Of a stretch of 64,000 nucleotides of DNA, positions 63,903 through 64,000 are shown piece after piece. Position 1 is the first letter of the stretch. Each line of letters starts with the position of its first letter. Source of the DNA: Phycicoccus sp. (lineage in GTDB: Bacteria > Actinomycetota > Actinomycetes > Actinomycetales > Dermatophilaceae); contig JAGOME010000001.1 of NCBI GenBank assembly GCA_017993715.1, positions 85,112-149,111 of the forward strand, in the 5' to 3' direction. Under the pieces are notes generated by a model. It saw only the letters and a program-made list of their open reading frames with translations. It was not told the DNA's origin and ran no database searches. Both the position numbers and the translations under genes were made by a program.

Positions 63903-64000
63903 TTAAGCGGCCTTTGCGGTCGCTGTGGTGAGCCGGTGTTCGAAGGCTACTGGGCTGATTTGGCCGAGGGCGCTGTGGCGTCGGCGGCGGTTGTAGACGT
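63903..64000 (-). CDS. IS3-family transposase OrfB, C-terminal end (rest outside window)
   Basis: Minus-strand translation gives VYNRRRRHSALGQISPVAFE and then HRLTTATAKAA with a TAA stop at 63,903. YNxxRxHSALG is the conserved C-terminal motif of the IS3 integrase-type transposase. Only the last 32 codons are inside the window, so its integrity cannot be judged. Confidence 0.88.
   Translation of the reverse strand, partial: VYNRRRRHSALGQISPVAFEHRLTTATAKAA

Larger units (their letters stand above)
63236..64000. mobile_element. Nested insertion-sequence debris (IS3- and IS1634-type)
   Basis: Three pieces lie side by side: an IS3-type OrfA start (plus), an IS1634-type transposase middle (plus) and an IS3-type OrfB end (minus) with its terminal sequence TGACCCCGTTTCGTGGACA near 63,877-63,896. 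No complete element is present in the window; the minus-strand one may be intact beyond it. Confidence 0.85.

Overview
The window is GC-rich (roughly two-thirds G+C by eye) and densely coded, with many 1- and 4-base gene overlaps, GTG and TTG starts and short leaders. Its content (DUF2277 gene before an intein-bearing dnaB, CDF/ArsR pair, MATE pump, PabB-PabA fusion) points to a high-GC actinobacterium, perhaps Micrococcales/Intrasporangiaceae. That placement is inference; there is no rRNA marker here.

Layout. 1-6 kb (minus strand): operon for a split transketolase, a zinc alcohol dehydrogenase and an RbsABC-type sugar importer. 6.3-10 kb (plus): aldehyde dehydrogenase, MarR regulator and a fused LigA-LigB protocatechuate/gallate-type extradiol dioxygenase. 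10-14.6 kb: a second, decayed copy of the sugar cluster. Its 2,882-bp core (dehydrogenase and both transketolase halves) appears identical to the first copy, while the flanking transporter ATPase and aldehyde dehydrogenase are broken pseudogenes. 14.6-22.5 kb: NMT1/SsuA-type ABC importer with a metallo-beta-lactamase-fold hydrolase, then LysR, SDR and a second aldehyde dehydrogenase. 22.5-29.2 kb: branched-chain-type (HAAT) ABC importer behind a LigM-like tetrahydrofolate-dependent O-demethylase. 29.4-34.7 kb: PabB-PabA fusion, alpha/beta hydrolase, NarL-type two-component system. 34.8-39.2 kb: operon of a second LigM paralogue, MetF, PurU, FolD and a muconolactone-isomerase-like protein. 39.3-49.7 kb: BMP-type nucleoside importer, SDR, cupin_5 protein, MTA/SAH-type deaminase, MTA/purine phosphorylase and a gamma-glutamyltransferase-like protein. 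49.8-59.8 kb: zinc-type CDF/ArsR pair, methyltransferase, MATE pump, AlkD-like protein, CoA-transferase, ABC exporter, CotH-like protein, DUF2277. 60-62.9 kb: dnaB with a 426-residue homing-endonuclease intein. 62.9-64 kb: hydrolase remnant and nested IS3/IS1634 debris.

How it fits together. The most coherent system is uptake and O-demethylation of methoxylated aromatic acids. The HAAT importer would bring in the substrate. LigM-like proteins would move the methyl group to tetrahydrofolate. MetF, FolD and PurU would oxidise the C1 unit to formate and regenerate tetrahydrofolate, PabBA would support folate synthesis, and the LigAB fusion would open the ring. The parts match the sphingomonad lignin-monomer pathway, but here they are in an actinobacterial setting with a second LigM paralogue of unknown substrate, directly operonic with the whole C1 oxidation line. 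The two aldehyde dehydrogenase clusters and the decayed duplicate share a promoter-embedded palindrome, which suggests one common regulator.
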